From NCBI GenBank assembly GCA_963791595.1, contig CAWBTF010000001.1, forward strand, positions 62,001 through 126,000: a DNA stretch of 64,000 nt, written 5' to 3'. The notes below the pieces were generated by a model that did not search any database, was not told where the DNA came from, and saw nothing but the letters and a program-made list of their open reading frames with translations. The first letter of the stretch is position 1, and each line of letters begins with the position of its first letter. The DNA is from JAEMQF01 sp963791595 (GTDB taxonomy: Bacteria > Pseudomonadota > Gammaproteobacteria > Burkholderiales > Burkholderiaceae_C). Position numbers and translations under genes: made by a program. Positions 8,901-18,337 of this stretch are shown here, piece after piece.

Positions 8901-11229
8901 GTTGCAGCGCCGGGCCATCCGCGTCAGCGGTGCGGTGCAAGGCGTCGGGTTTCGGCCCTTCGTCTATCGGGTCGCGCAGGACCTGGGTCTGGCGGGCTGG
9001 GTACTGAACGATGCGCAAGGCGTCGCGATCGAAGCGCAGGGGCCGGCGAATTCGTTGGGGCAGTTCGAGCAGCGACTGAGACACGATGCGCCACCGCTGG
9101 CGCGCGTCGAGCGCGTGCAAACCGTCGAGTTGACGCGCATCGATGGCGACGCGGGATTTCGCATTCTGGAGAGTCGCGCGGGAACCGTGCGCACGGCGGT
9201 ACCGCCCGACACCGCCACCTGCGCCGAGTGTCTGAGCGAACTGTTCGCCCCCGGCAACCGGCGCTACCGGCATGCCTTCATCAACTGCACGCAATGCGGG
9301 CCGCGCTACACGCTGACACGCGCGCTGCCCTACGACCGCGCGAAGACGAGCATGGCCGCGTTCGCCATGTGCCGCTGGTGCCTGGCCGAGTACTCCGAGC
9401 CGCTGGACCGGCGCTTCCACGCCGAGCCGAACGCGTGCCCGGCGTGCGGGCCGGCGCTGAAGCTCGTCGATGGATTGGGGCAGGCGATTGCGGGCGACCC
9501 GGTCGCTGCCACGCTCGCGATGCTGCGTGCGGGCAGAATCGTCGCCATCAAGGGCTTGGGCGGTTTTCACCTCGCCTGCGACGCGCGCGATGCCGGCGTG
9601 CTGCGGCGCCTGCGCGAGCGCAAACAGCGCGAAGAGAAACCATTTGCCGTGATGGCGGCGAACCTCGCTTCCGCGGCTCGCTGGGTGCATGCGGGTGCGG
9701 CGGAGCGCTCTTTGCTCGAGTCGCCGCAGCGCCCGATCGTGCTGCTGCGGCTGCGTGAGAGCTGCGCCGCGCTTCTCCCAGGCGTTGCGCCGGGGTTGAA
9801 CACGCTCGGCGTGATGCTGCCGTGCACGCCGATCCAATACCTGCTGTTCCACGAGGCGGCCGGCCAACCCGCGGGCACCGGCTGGCTCCAACACGAACAA
9901 GACCTGTTGCTCGTGATGACAAGCGCGAACCCGGGTGGCGAGCCGCTGGTCGTGGGCAATGACGAAGCGTTGACACGGCTTGGCGGAATCGCCGACGCGG
10001 TGCTGATGCATGACCGCGATATCGTTTCGCGCTGCGATGACAGCGTGTTGCGCATCAATGCGACCGGTGCCGCGCAATTCATCCGCCGCGCTCGCGGCTA
10101 CACGCCTGTGCCGATCAAGCTGCCGCGCGCCGGCCCATCGGTGCTTGCCACCGGCGCCTGGTTGAAGAACACGATCTGCATCACGCGCGGCGACGAGGCA
10201 TTTCTGTCGCCGCATGTCGGCGACCTGGATAACGCGACCACGTGCGCGGCGCTGGTTGAGATGGTCGGTCACCTATGTGCCGTGCTCGACGTGAAGCCGC
10301 AAGCAGTCGCGCATGATCTGCACCCCGACTTCTTCAGCACGCGTTTCGCGCTCGAATACGCCGCCGCCTGCTCGCTGCCCGCGAACGCGATCCACGCGGT
10401 GCAGCACCATCACGCGCATGTGGCGGCCATCGCCGCCGAACATGGCGTCACCGGCCCCGTGCTCGGCCTGGCGCTGGACGGCGTGGGCCTGGGTGACGAC
10501 GGCGCCGCCTGGGGCGGCGAGTTGCTGCTGGTCCACGGCGCCACGTACCGGCGCCTGGGCCACCTGGCGCCGCTGGCGATGCCCGGCGGCGACGCGGCGG
10601 CGCGCGAGCCTTGGCGCATGGCGGCGGCGGCGCTGCATCGCATCGGCCGAGGCGCGCAGATCGAGTCGCGCTTCGCGCACCAGAGCGGCGCCGTGGCCGT
10701 GGCGCAGATGCTCGCGCAGGGCTTGCGCTGCCCGCCCACCACCAGCATGGGCCGCTGGTTCGACGCCGCCGCCGCGCTGCTGGGCGTGCGCGACGCCAGC
10801 GCCTTCGAGGGTCAGGCGCCGATGCTGCTGGAAGCGCTGGCGGCGCAAGGCGCATCGTTCGCGTCCAGGGATGAATGGGCCGAGCTGGTGCGCATCGAGC
10901 CCGACAACACGCTCGACCCGAGCCCGCTGATCGCGCGCCTGGCCGACGCCACACAGGGTCGCCCGCACGATGCCGCGGCGTTGTTCCATGCGGCAATCGC
11001 CGACGGCTTGGCGCGCTGGGTGGTGGCGGCCGCGCAATCGACCGGCGTGCACTGCGTCGCACTGGGCGGCGGCTGTTTCCTCAACGCTTTGCTCGGCGCG
11101 CAACTGGTCGCGAGCCTGGCAACGCAGGGCATTCAGGTGCTCGAAGCGCGCCAGGCGCCGCCGAACGACGGTGGCATCGCGCTCGGCCAGGCGTGGGTCG
11201 CGATCTGCGCCTCGGCCGAGGGGGTCTGA
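8878..11229 (+). CDS. hypF: Carbamoyltransferase HypF
   Basis: Makes the cyanide ligands of the NiFe centre by transferring a carbamoyl group from carbamoyl phosphate to HypE. Domains are in the usual order: acylphosphatase (residues about 10-95, VQGVGFRPFVYR), two zinc-finger blocks (CAEC...CTQCGPRYT and CRWC...CPACGP, about 115-190), a Sua5/YrdC-like domain (about 205-390, IKGLGGFHLACDA), and a Kae1-like C-terminal domain (HDLHPDFFSTRFA, VQHHHAH, LDGVGLGDDGAAWGGE, LGGGCFLNALL). The 783-residue length is normal and the frame is intact. hypC begins 3 bp after the stop. Confidence 0.97.
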   Translation: MLQRSTPELQRRAIRVSGAVQGVGFRPFVYRVAQDLGLAGWVLNDAQGVAIEAQGPANSLGQFEQRLRHDAPPLARVERVQTVELTRIDGDAGFRILESRAGTVRTAVPPDTATCAECLSELFAPGNRRYRHAFINCTQCGPRYTLTRALPYDRAKTSMAAFAMCRWCLAEYSEPLDRRFHAEPNACPACGPALKLVDGLGQAIAGDPVAATLAMLRAGRIVAIKGLGGFHLACDARDAGVLRRLRERKQREEKPFAVMAANLASAARWVHAGAAERSLLESPQRPIVLLRLRESCAALLPGVAPGLNTLGVMLPCTPIQYLLFHEAAGQPAGTGWLQHEQDLLLVMTSANPGGEPLVVGNDEALTRLGGIADAVLMHDRDIVSRCDDSVLRINATGAAQFIRRARGYTPVPIKLPRAGPSVLATGAWLKNTICITRGDEAFLSPHVGDLDNATTCAALVEMVGHLCAVLDVKPQAVAHDLHPDFFSTRFALEYAAACSLPANAIHAVQHHHAHVAAIAAEHGVTGPVLGLALDGVGLGDDGAAWGGELLLVHGATYRRLGHLAPLAMPGGDAAAREPWRMAAAALHRIGRGAQIESRFAHQSGAVAVAQMLAQGLRCPPTTSMGRWFDAAAALLGVRDASAFEGQAPMLLEALAAQGASFASRDEWAELVRIEPDNTLDPSPLIARLADATQGRPHDAAALFHAAIADGLARWVVAAAQSTGVHCVALGGGCFLNALLGAQLVASLATQGIQVLEARQAPPNDGGIALGQAWVAICASAEGV

Positions 11230-11232
11230 CCC

Positions 11233-11469
11233 ATGTGCCTCGCCATTCCCGTTCGTGTGGTCGAGCTGCGCGATGCATCGACGGCGGTCGTCGACCTGGA
11301 CGGCATCCGCAAGGAAATCTCACTCGCGCTCGTCGACGACGTGCAGGTCGGCGACTACGTGATCCTTCACGTCGGCTACGCGCTCGCGAAGCTCGACACC
11401 GATGAGGCGCAAGCCTCGCTCGCGCTGTTCGGCCAGATGTCGGCGCAGCCCACCGGGCAGGGCGCATGA
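11233..11469 (+). CDS. hypC: Hydrogenase maturation chaperone HypC
   Basis: Carries iron with its CN and CO ligands together with HypD and hands it to the large-subunit precursor. It is 78 residues and begins MCLAIPVRV, with the essential Cys2. It is the second HypC-family protein of the locus, after hupF. Its end overlaps the hypD start (GCATGA), so the two partner proteins are probably made by coupled translation. Confidence 0.96.
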   Translation: MCLAIPVRVVELRDASTAVVDLDGIRKEISLALVDDVQVGDYVILHVGYALAKLDTDEAQASLALFGQMSAQPTGQGA

Positions 11470-12614
11470 AGTACATCGACGAGTTCCGCGATCCGACGCT
11501 CGCGCGCCACATCGCCGCGAACATCGCAGCGATGGCCGACCCGAAGCGAAGCTACCACTTGATGGAGTTCTGCGGCGGCCACACCCACGCGATCTCGCGT
11601 TACGGCATCGAAGACCTGCTGCCGTCCAACGTGCGGATGATCCACGGCCCGGGCTGCCCGGTATGCGTGCTGCCGATCGGGCGAATCGATCTCGCGATCC
11701 GGCTCGCGCTCGAACAACGAGTGATCCTCGCCAGCTACGGCGACTGCCTGCGCATCCCGGCGTCGAACAAACTGTCGCTGCTGAAGGCGAAGGCACGCGG
11801 TGCCGACGTGCGAATGGTCTATTCGCCGGCCGACGCGCTGAAGCTCGCGCAAGCGCACCCTGACCGCGAAGTCGTGTTCTTCGCGATCGGCTTCGAGACC
11901 ACGACGCCGCCCACCGCGCTCGTGATCCAGGAGGCGGCGCGGCTGCGCCTGCGAAATTTCAGCGTGCTCTGCAACCACGTGCTCACGCCCGCGGCGATCA
12001 CCAACATCCTCGAGTCGCCCGAGGTGCGCAAGCTCGGTACGCTGAAGCTCGACGGCTTCATCGGCCCGGCGCATGTGTCGACGATCATCGGCAGCGGTCC
12101 TTACGAATTCTTCGCGGAGGAGTACCGCAAGCCGGTCGTGATTGCGGGCTTCGAGCCGCTCGACGTGATGCAGGCGATTCTGATGCTGGTGCGCCAGGTG
12201 AACGAAGGCCGCGCCGAAGTGGAAAACCAGTTCACGCGCGCCGTCACGCGTGAAGGCAATTTGAAGGCGCAGGCGCTGGTATCGGAAGTTTTTGAGCTGC
12301 GCCGCTCGTTCGAATGGCGTGGCCTGGGCGATGTGCCGTACAGCGCGCTGCGCATCCGCGAAGCCTTTGCCGATATCGACGCCGAACGCCGCTTCGACCT
12401 GCACACGGCAAAGGTGCCCGACAACAAGGCGTGCGAGTGCGGCGCCATCCTGCGCGGCGTGAAGCACCCGCGCGACTGCAAGGTGTTCGGCACGGTGTGC
12501 ACACCGGAGAACCCGATCGGCTCGTGCATGGTGTCATCGGAAGGCGCGTGCGCGGCGTACTATGCCTTCGGGCGCTTTCGCGACCTTCCGGTCGTGAGCG
12601 CGGGATTGACGTGA
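11466..12614 (+). CDS. hypD: Hydrogenase maturation scaffold HypD
   Basis: Iron-sulfur protein on which the Fe(CN)2CO group is assembled with HypC and HypE. Conserved motifs are present: EFCGGHTHA (about residues 35-43), GPGCPVC, GFETTTP, GFIGPAHVS, and the C-terminal cysteines CECG, HPRDCKVFG and CVPENP-like CTPENPIGSC. The 382-residue length is normal. The operon is then interrupted for 549 bp by a palindromic repeat before hypE. Confidence 0.97.
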   Translation: MKYIDEFRDPTLARHIAANIAAMADPKRSYHLMEFCGGHTHAISRYGIEDLLPSNVRMIHGPGCPVCVLPIGRIDLAIRLALEQRVILASYGDCLRIPASNKLSLLKAKARGADVRMVYSPADALKLAQAHPDREVVFFAIGFETTTPPTALVIQEAARLRLRNFSVLCNHVLTPAAITNILESPEVRKLGTLKLDGFIGPAHVSTIIGSGPYEFFAEEYRKPVVIAGFEPLDVMQAILMLVRQVNEGRAEVENQFTRAVTREGNLKAQALVSEVFELRRSFEWRGLGDVPYSALRIREAFADIDAERRFDLHTAKVPDNKACECGAILRGVKHPRDCKVFGTVCTPENPIGSCMVSSEGACAAYYAFGRFRDLPVVSAGLT

Positions 12615-12639
12615 AACACGCGCATTTTTCGCGGCTGCG

Positions 12640-13168
12640 CGCATGCCAGCCTTCGCCGCTGCGCGCCCACCTGCTCCGCTGCGAGGGCAGGTGGCCCGGG
12701 GTACGTTCTCCGGCCCACGCTCGCGGGGCACCGGATGTGGTGCGCGGCGCGCATCTCCATCAACACCCGCCAAGCACGAGAGGAGCCAGGACACCGCGAA
12801 TGGGTCCTGCGCCCGTACCCCGAACCACCTGCCCTGGCCACAGGGGTGCACCCCTGCGCAACGCCCGTCACCATGGGTGGCAGCGGGGCGGTGGTGGTGC
12901 CCCCGGGCGCAGGTCCCATTCGCGGTGTCCTGGCTCTTGGTGTGCTTGGACGGTGTTGATGGCGCTGCGCGTCGTGAGCTGCGGTGGCGCCCCGCGAGCG
13001 TGGACCGGAGAACGGGGGCGCCGCCACCGCCCTGGGGAACGGCCGGTCGTGGGCCGGGCCTGCACACAGTGTCGAACGGCCGGATTGGGCCGAATGCAGC
13101 CCCTCAGATTGCCTCAGCCTTCAATGCGTCGCCGGTCGCGCGAAGCGCTGTGGAGCGGCTGACATGAC
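12640..13168. repeat. Palindromic repeat element, copy 1 (hypD-hypE gap)
   Basis: This fills nearly the whole gap between hypD and hypE. The core at 12705-13013 is an imperfect inverted repeat of 309 bp; its arms share long identical runs, such as GAGCCAGGACACCGCGAATG read from both ends. The core and its flanks are nearly the reverse complement of the copy at 24630-25085. The right end (13096-13168) is a 73-bp module also found at 25105-25177 and, inverted, at 29336-29408. That module ends GTGGAGCGGCTGACATGA, so its GGAG sits 8 bp before the hypE ATG. Apparent reading frames through the element are by-products of its composition. I see no transposase. Confidence 0.85.
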
Positions 13169-14241
13169 CATGAAGCAGACAGACCGGAAAATGCAGCAGA
13201 CGCGGCCCCCCTACGTGCGCCCACTCGACTTCAAGAGCGGCCACATCGACATGTCCCACGGCGCAGGTGGCCGCGCGATGGCGCAATTGATCGAGCAGCT
13301 GTTCGCCGCGGCCTTCGACAATGAATGGCTCGCGCAGCGCAACGACCAGGCGCTGCTGCCGCAGCCGCAGGGGCGCATCGTGATGGCGACCGACTGCCAT
13401 GTCGTCTCGCCGCTGTTCTTCCCGGGCGGCGACATCGGTTGCCTCTCTGTCCACGGAACGATCAACGACGTGGCGATGGCCGGTGCCAGGCCGCTGTGGC
13501 TGGCGGCCGGGTTCATCCTCGAAGAGGGGTTTGCGCTTGGCGGAGCTGAAGCGCATCGTCGATTCGATGGCGGGCGCCGCGCGCGACGCGGGTGTGCCCA
13601 TCGTCACCGGCGACACCAAAGTGGTGGAGGCGGGCAAGGGCGACGGCGTGTTCATCACGACCACCGGGGTCGGCGTCGTGCCGCCGGGAGTGGAGATTTC
13701 GGGCGACCGCGCGCGGCCGGGCGACCGCATCATCGTCTCGGGCTCGGTGGGCGACCACGGCATGGCGGTGATGTCGATGCGCGAATCGCTCGCCTTCGGG
13801 ACCGACCTGCGCTCGGATACAGCCGCGCTGCACGGGCTGGTCGCCGCGATGGTCGAAGCGGTGCCCGAGGTGCGCGTGTTGCGCGACCCGACGCGCGGTG
13901 GGCTGGCGACGACGCTGAACGAGATCGCCGCGCAGTCGCGCGTGGGCATGTTGATCGAAGAGGCCGCGGTGCCGGTGAAACGCCAGGTCGCGGCGGCGTG
14001 CGAGTTCCTCGGGCTGGACCCGCTGTACGTGGCCAATGAAGGCAAGCTGGTCGCCGTGGTCGCGCCCGAGCACGCGAAAGCCCTGCTCGATGCGATGCGC
14101 GCGCACCCACTGGCGCATGAGGCGGCATTGATCGGCGAGGTGCTTGAAGACCCGTACCACTTCGTGCAGATGCGAACGCGCTTCGGCGGCAAGCGCATCG
14201 TCGATTGGCTCGCCGGCGATCAACTGCCGCGCATCTGCTGA
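13164..14241 (+). CDS. hypE: Hydrogenase maturation protein HypE, one frameshift
   Basis: Dehydrates the carbamoyl group received from HypF to a thiocyanate on its C-terminal cysteine, the source of the CN ligands. The family features are clear: DMSHGAGGRAM near the N terminus, the GGDIGCLSVHGTINDVAMAGA and VTGDTKVV nucleotide-binding segments, RDPTRGGLATTLNE, and the C-terminal PRIC ending in the active Cys. The frame breaks near 13538: GCGCTTGGCGGAG reads correctly as GCGCTGGCGGAG (ALAEL) if one T is removed. The ATG at 13164 lies at the very end of the repeat element, which supplies its ribosome binding site. Confidence 0.9.
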
Positions 14242-14276
14242 CTCCTTGCGGCTGCCAGCGCCCGCGCGAACGAACC

Positions 14277-16013
14277 ATGCGCATCCTGTTCCTGACGCGC
14301 AGCTTCAACGGCCTGACGCAGCGCCTGTTCCTCGAGCTCACCGCGCTCGGCCACGAGGTATCGGTCGAACTCGATATTTCCGACGAAGTGACGCTCGAAG
14401 CCGTGACGCTGTTCCGGCCGGCGCTGATCGTCGCGCCGTTCCTGCGGCGTGCGATTCCCGAGGCGGTTTGGCGCGAGACGCGATTGCCTCGTCGTGCACC
14501 CGGGGATCGTCGGCGACCGCGGGCCATCGGCGCTCGACTGGGCGATCATGAACGGCGAAACCGAATGGGGCGTCACCGTGTTGCAGGCAAACGCCGAGAT
14601 GGACGCCGGCCCGGTGTGGGCAGCAGAGACCTTTGCGATGCGCGACGCGACGAAGTCGAGCCTGTACCGCGTGGAAGTCACCGAAGCCGCGGCCCGCGCG
14701 GTCGTGGCAGCGGTGCGGCGCTTCGAGGCCGGAGGTGTGCCTCCGCCCGTTCCCGACGCTACCGGCGCGCGAGGCCGCTGGCGGCCGCTGATGCAGCAGG
14801 GCGACCGGCGCATCGACTGGCAGCGCGACGACACGCAAACCGTGCTGCGCAAGATCCGCGCTGCCGACGGCGCGCCGGGTGTGCTCGACAGCCTGTTCGG
14901 CACGCCCTGCCACCTGTTCGACGCGCACGCGCATGCGCTGGTTCACGACCATGAACCCGGCAGCCTGATCGGCGCGCGGCACGAAGGCGGTGCTGCGCGC
15001 GACGAGCGACGGCGCGGTCTGGATCGGCCAGGTGCGGCGCGCGGACCAGGAGGGCAGTTTCAAGCTGCCCGTGGCAGTGGCGTTTCCGGTGGAGGGTCGA
15101 GCGCTGCGCGAGTGGCCGATGGCGATCGATGCAGCGGGTGGCGAATCGGGTCGGCAAGAGATTCGCTTTGAGGCGCGCGGCGGCGTCGGCGCGCTGCACT
15201 TCCCCTTCTACAACGGCGCGATGAGCACCGCGTAATGCGAACGCCTGAACGCTGCCGTGCGCGCCGCGCTTGCGCCAGCCGCCGCGCGTGCTCGTGCTGT
15301 TCGGCGGGCCTGATTTCTGGAGCAACGGCATCCACCTGAACGTGATCGAATCCGCCGACAGCCCGGCCGACGAATCGTGGCGCAACATCAACGCGATGAA
15401 CGACCTGGCGCGAACGCTGATCGAGGCGACCGGCTGCATGATCATCGCCGCACTGCAAGGCAACGCCGGCGCCGGCGGCGCGTTCCTGGCGCTCGCCGCA
15501 GACCAGGTCTGGGCGCGCCGCAGCGTGCTGCTGAACCCGCACTACAAGAACATGGGCAACCTGTACGGCTCGGAGTATTGGACGTACCTGCTGCCGCGCC
15601 GCCTCAAGAGTTCCGGCGCGACGCCCCGCGACGTGATGGACCATCGGCTGCCGATCTCGGCAAGCCGCGCCGCTGAGCTGGGATTGATCGACGCCGTGTT
15701 CGGCGACAGCGTCGAAGACTTCGCCGGCCGCGTCCGCGCCCGCGCCGCTGCGCTCGCCGCGAGCGCGGAGCTGCCGGCGCTGCTGAGCGCGAAGCGGCAG
15801 CAACGCGAGATGGATGAGGCCGTCAAGCCGCTCCACGCGTACCGCGACGAAGAACTGCAACGCATGCGGCGCAACTTCTACGGCTTCGACCCGAGCTACC
15901 ACATCGCCCGCTCGAACTTCGTGCACCACGTCGCACCGTCGTGGACGCCGCGGCATCTGGCGATGCATCGCGGGCTGAACCGCGGCAGCCGGGCAGTCGC
16001 CCACGACACATAG
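14277..16013 (+). CDS. hoxX: HoxX/HypX CO-ligand synthesis protein, three frameshifts and a stop
   Basis: HoxX makes the CO ligand of the hydrogenase active site under oxic conditions from formyl-tetrahydrofolate. The N-terminal half is a formyltransferase-like domain (MRILFLTRSFNGLTQRL; CLVVHPGIVGDRGPSALDWA). The C-terminal half is an enoyl-CoA hydratase-like domain (FGGPDFWSNGIHLNVIE; LQGNAGAGGAFLALAAD; NPHYKNMGNLYGSEYWTYLLPRR). One extra base is needed near 14484 (GATTGCC), near 14981 (GAAGGCGG) and near 15282 (GCGCCAGCC) to explain the breaks. In addition, TAA at about 15233 replaces the Gln codon expected in STAQCERL. Without that stop I would call it an intact gene with sequencing errors. 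Confidence 0.8.
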
Positions 16014-16017
16014 CGCG

Positions 16018-16046
16018 CGTCATCCCGGCGAAAGCCGGGATCCATA
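16018..16046. repeat. Dispersed TCATCCCGGC-type palindrome, half copy
   Basis: GCGTCATCCCGGCGAAAGCC and the following GGGATCCA form a short hairpin typical of a dispersed repeat common in Burkholderiales. A full-length relative with both hairpins lies at 26944-27043. Here it sits between hoxX and the cytochrome gene and could act as a transcript stabiliser or weak terminator. Confidence 0.75.
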
Positions 16047-16079
16047 TTGTCCCCAGTCCGCTTGAAATGGAGGTTTGCA

Positions 16080-16379
16080 ATGAAACAGCGACTCAGCATG
16101 TCTTGCGCCATCATCGGCATCGCCCTCGCCGGCAACGCCTTCGCCGGCACCGCCGAAGACCTGATCGCCGCAGGCAAGTGCAACAAGTGCCACACCGCGA
16201 AGACCACGAAGAAGGGCCCGTCGTTCGCATCGATTGCCGAAAAGTACAAGGGCCAAGGCGACGCCTCGGCGAAGATCGTGCAACTGCTCAAGACCGGCGG
16301 CACCGACGACCACGACAAGCTCGTTGCGAGCGACGCGGATTTGAAGGCGGTGGCCGCGTTGGTGCTGGCGGCAAAGTAG
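16080..16379 (+). CDS. Small periplasmic class I-like cytochrome c
   Basis: A 99-residue protein with a signal peptide (about 1-22, cleaved after AFA) and one haem site CNKCH. GGAGG lies 8 bp before the ATG. It resembles c-type electron carriers of about 8 kDa. The mature sequence has no methionine, so the usual axial Met ligand is missing. The His in GGTDDHDKL, at roughly the place of the Met loop, may be the sixth ligand instead. Its place after the hydrogenase cluster could suggest a link to H2-dependent respiration, but it has its own ribosome site and is preceded by a repeat. Confidence 0.85.
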   Translation: MKQRLSMSCAIIGIALAGNAFAGTAEDLIAAGKCNKCHTAKTTKKGPSFASIAEKYKGQGDASAKIVQLLKTGGTDDHDKLVASDADLKAVAALVLAAK

Positions 16380-16472
16380 CTGCGCAAGGGGCGTCCATGC
16401 AGGCAGGCGTGCGAGCCCGGCCAGCACGCGGCGTCGGGGAGCTGGTGCGAGGAAGTTGACCCCCGCAGCGCC

Positions 16473-16857
16473 TCAGCGCCCGCCGTGCAGCGCATTGGCG
16501 AAGAAGAAGCGCAGCATCTCTTCGGTGGCGTCGGGGCCTTTCGCATCGGTGTACGAACCGCGTGCGCTTCCGCCCGACCAGGCGTGGCCCGCGCCGTGCA
16601 CGACCCAATGCTCGGCGACGACCCGGCCCCGGGAATCGCGGTAGTTGTAGCGCGTGTATGCGCGGCCGTTGGCGCCGGGTGCGCGCGCCCGCTCTGCAGC
16701 GTCTGTCCGGCCGCCAGCACGGCGCGCAGGTCGGCTGCGCTGAAGTGCTGGATCCCGAGCACCGCGCAAGCGCGCCAGCGCAGCGTCGTCGAGCTTCCGG
16801 GTGTCGCGCCGCCCATCAGGGCCGATACTGCGAAGCTCATCATTCGACGAAAGGCGC
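16473..16857 (-). pseudogene. Remnant of a PHB depolymerase-family esterase
   Basis: The 3' portion encodes YNYRDSRGRVVAEHWVVHGAGHAWSGGS...FFFANALHGG. This is the C-terminal end of polyhydroxybutyrate depolymerase-type esterases and includes the catalytic His in GHAWSGG. Upstream on the same strand, fragments such as FAVSALMGG and LGIQHFSAADLRAVLAAG occur in other frames. The catalytic Ser motif and most of the domain are absent. It is a truncated relic rather than a functional gene. Confidence 0.55.
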
Positions 16858-16861
16858 CGAC

Positions 16862-18241
16862 ATGCCCAGCGAACGCTTTGACACCATCGTCGTCGGCGCC
16901 GGCCAGGCCGGCCCTGCCATCGCCGCCCGATGCAGCAAGGAAGGATTGCGCACCGCGGTCATCGAGCGTGGGCATTTCGGCGGCACCTGCGTCAACGTCG
17001 GCTGCGTGCCGACCAAGACGCTGGTCGCCAGCGCCCGTGCCATCCACCTGGCGCGCCGGGGCGCAGAGTTCGGGTTCGCCGCCGGCGACATCCGGCCCGA
17101 CATGGCCCGCATCAAGGCGCGCAAGGACGCCATTGTTCGCCAGTCGCGCGAGGGGGTCCAGGCCTGGATGCGCGGCCTGAAGCACACTGAAGTGATCGTC
17201 GGCGATGCCCGCTTCGTGGCGCCCGCGACCATCGACGTCGCAGGCCGCCGATTGACCGCACCGCGCATCTTCCTCAACCTCGGCGGCCGCGCCGTGCGCC
17301 CCGAGCTTCCAGGCATCGACGCGGTGCCGACGCTCGACAACGCATCGATCATGGAACTCGACCGCGTGCCCGAGCACCTGGTCATCGTCGGCGGCAGCTA
17401 CATCGGCCTGGAGTTCGCGCAGATGATGCGCCGCTTCGGCGCCGAGGTGACGGTGGTGGAGCAGTCGGCGCGCCTGCTGCCGCGCGAGGACGATGACGTC
17501 TCGGACGGAATCCGCTCGATCCTGGAAAACGACGGCGTGCGGTTCGCGCTGGGCTCGCAGTGCATCTCACTCACGCGCCAGGGCGAGCGCATCGTCGTCG
17601 GCGCTGCCTGCGCCGGCGATCAACCGCCGATCGTCGGCAGCCACGTGCTGCTGGCCGTGGGCCGGCGGCCGAACACCGACGGCTTGGGTCTGGAGGTCGC
17701 AGGAATCGCCACCGACGCGCGCGGGTTCATCGCTGTGGATGACCAGTGCCGCACCAGCGCCGAGGGAGTCTGGGCGGTGGGCGACTGCAATGGCCGCGGC
17801 GCGTTCACGCACACCTCGTGGAATGACCACGAGATCGTGGTCGCGAACCTGTTCGACGACGATCCGCGCCGAATCTCGGATCGAATCGCCTGCTACGCGC
17901 TGTTCATCGACCCCGCGCTCGGCCGCATCGGCATGACCGAGACCGAAGCTCGCGCGAGCGGGCGCAAGCTGCTGCGCGCGAAGATGCCGATGCAGCGTGT
18001 CGGTCGCGCGCGCGAAGCCGGCGAGACCCAGGGCTTCATGAAGGTGCTGGTCGACGCCGACACGCAGCGCTTGATCGGCGCTGCGATCCTGGGCCTGAAC
18101 GGCGACGAGGTCGTGCACTCGCTGCTCGACGTGATGGCCGCCGGGCAGCCCTACACGGTGATTTCGCGAGCGATGCACATCCATCCGACGGTGACGGAGC
18201 TGGTGCCGACATTGCTGCAGCAGCTGGGGCCCATCGCGTGA
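16862..18241 (+). CDS. Mercuric-reductase-like pyridine nucleotide-disulfide oxidoreductase
   Basis: A flavoprotein of 459 residues. It has an FAD-binding VVGAGQAGPAIA (about 11-22), the redox-active disulfide GGTCVNVGCVPTK (about 40-52), NADH/NADPH-binding VIVGGSYIGLEFAQ (about 177-190), a second FAD motif EGVWAVGDCNGRGAF, and the C-terminal dimerisation domain ending HIHPTVTELVP. It lacks the N-terminal HMA domain and the C-terminal cysteine pair of true MerA. This places it in the broad MerA-like or dihydrolipoyl dehydrogenase-like class of unknown substrate. A short hairpin (GCGAAGC-GAC-GCTTCGT) follows the stop. Confidence 0.88.
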   Translation: MPSERFDTIVVGAGQAGPAIAARCSKEGLRTAVIERGHFGGTCVNVGCVPTKTLVASARAIHLARRGAEFGFAAGDIRPDMARIKARKDAIVRQSREGVQAWMRGLKHTEVIVGDARFVAPATIDVAGRRLTAPRIFLNLGGRAVRPELPGIDAVPTLDNASIMELDRVPEHLVIVGGSYIGLEFAQMMRRFGAEVTVVEQSARLLPREDDDVSDGIRSILENDGVRFALGSQCISLTRQGERIVVGAACAGDQPPIVGSHVLLAVGRRPNTDGLGLEVAGIATDARGFIAVDDQCRTSAEGVWAVGDCNGRGAFTHTSWNDHEIVVANLFDDDPRRISDRIACYALFIDPALGRIGMTETEARASGRKLLRAKMPMQRVGRAREAGETQGFMKVLVDADTQRLIGAAILGLNGDEVVHSLLDVMAAGQPYTVISRAMHIHPTVTELVPTLLQQLGPIA

Positions 18242-18337
18242 TGCGAAGCGACGCTTCGTGATCAATACACTCGTCAGCGGCGGCGGTTACGCCGCGCTCA
18301 CCGCGCGCGAAGCCGGCGCGGCGGCGACTCGATTCAT

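Noticed and set aside
12534..13067. Open frames on both strands through the repeat between hypD and hypE
   Set aside because: The same frames appear in the second copy only because the DNA is repeated and palindromic. Their products are Arg/Pro-rich with no protein-like pattern apart from the short end-module frame.
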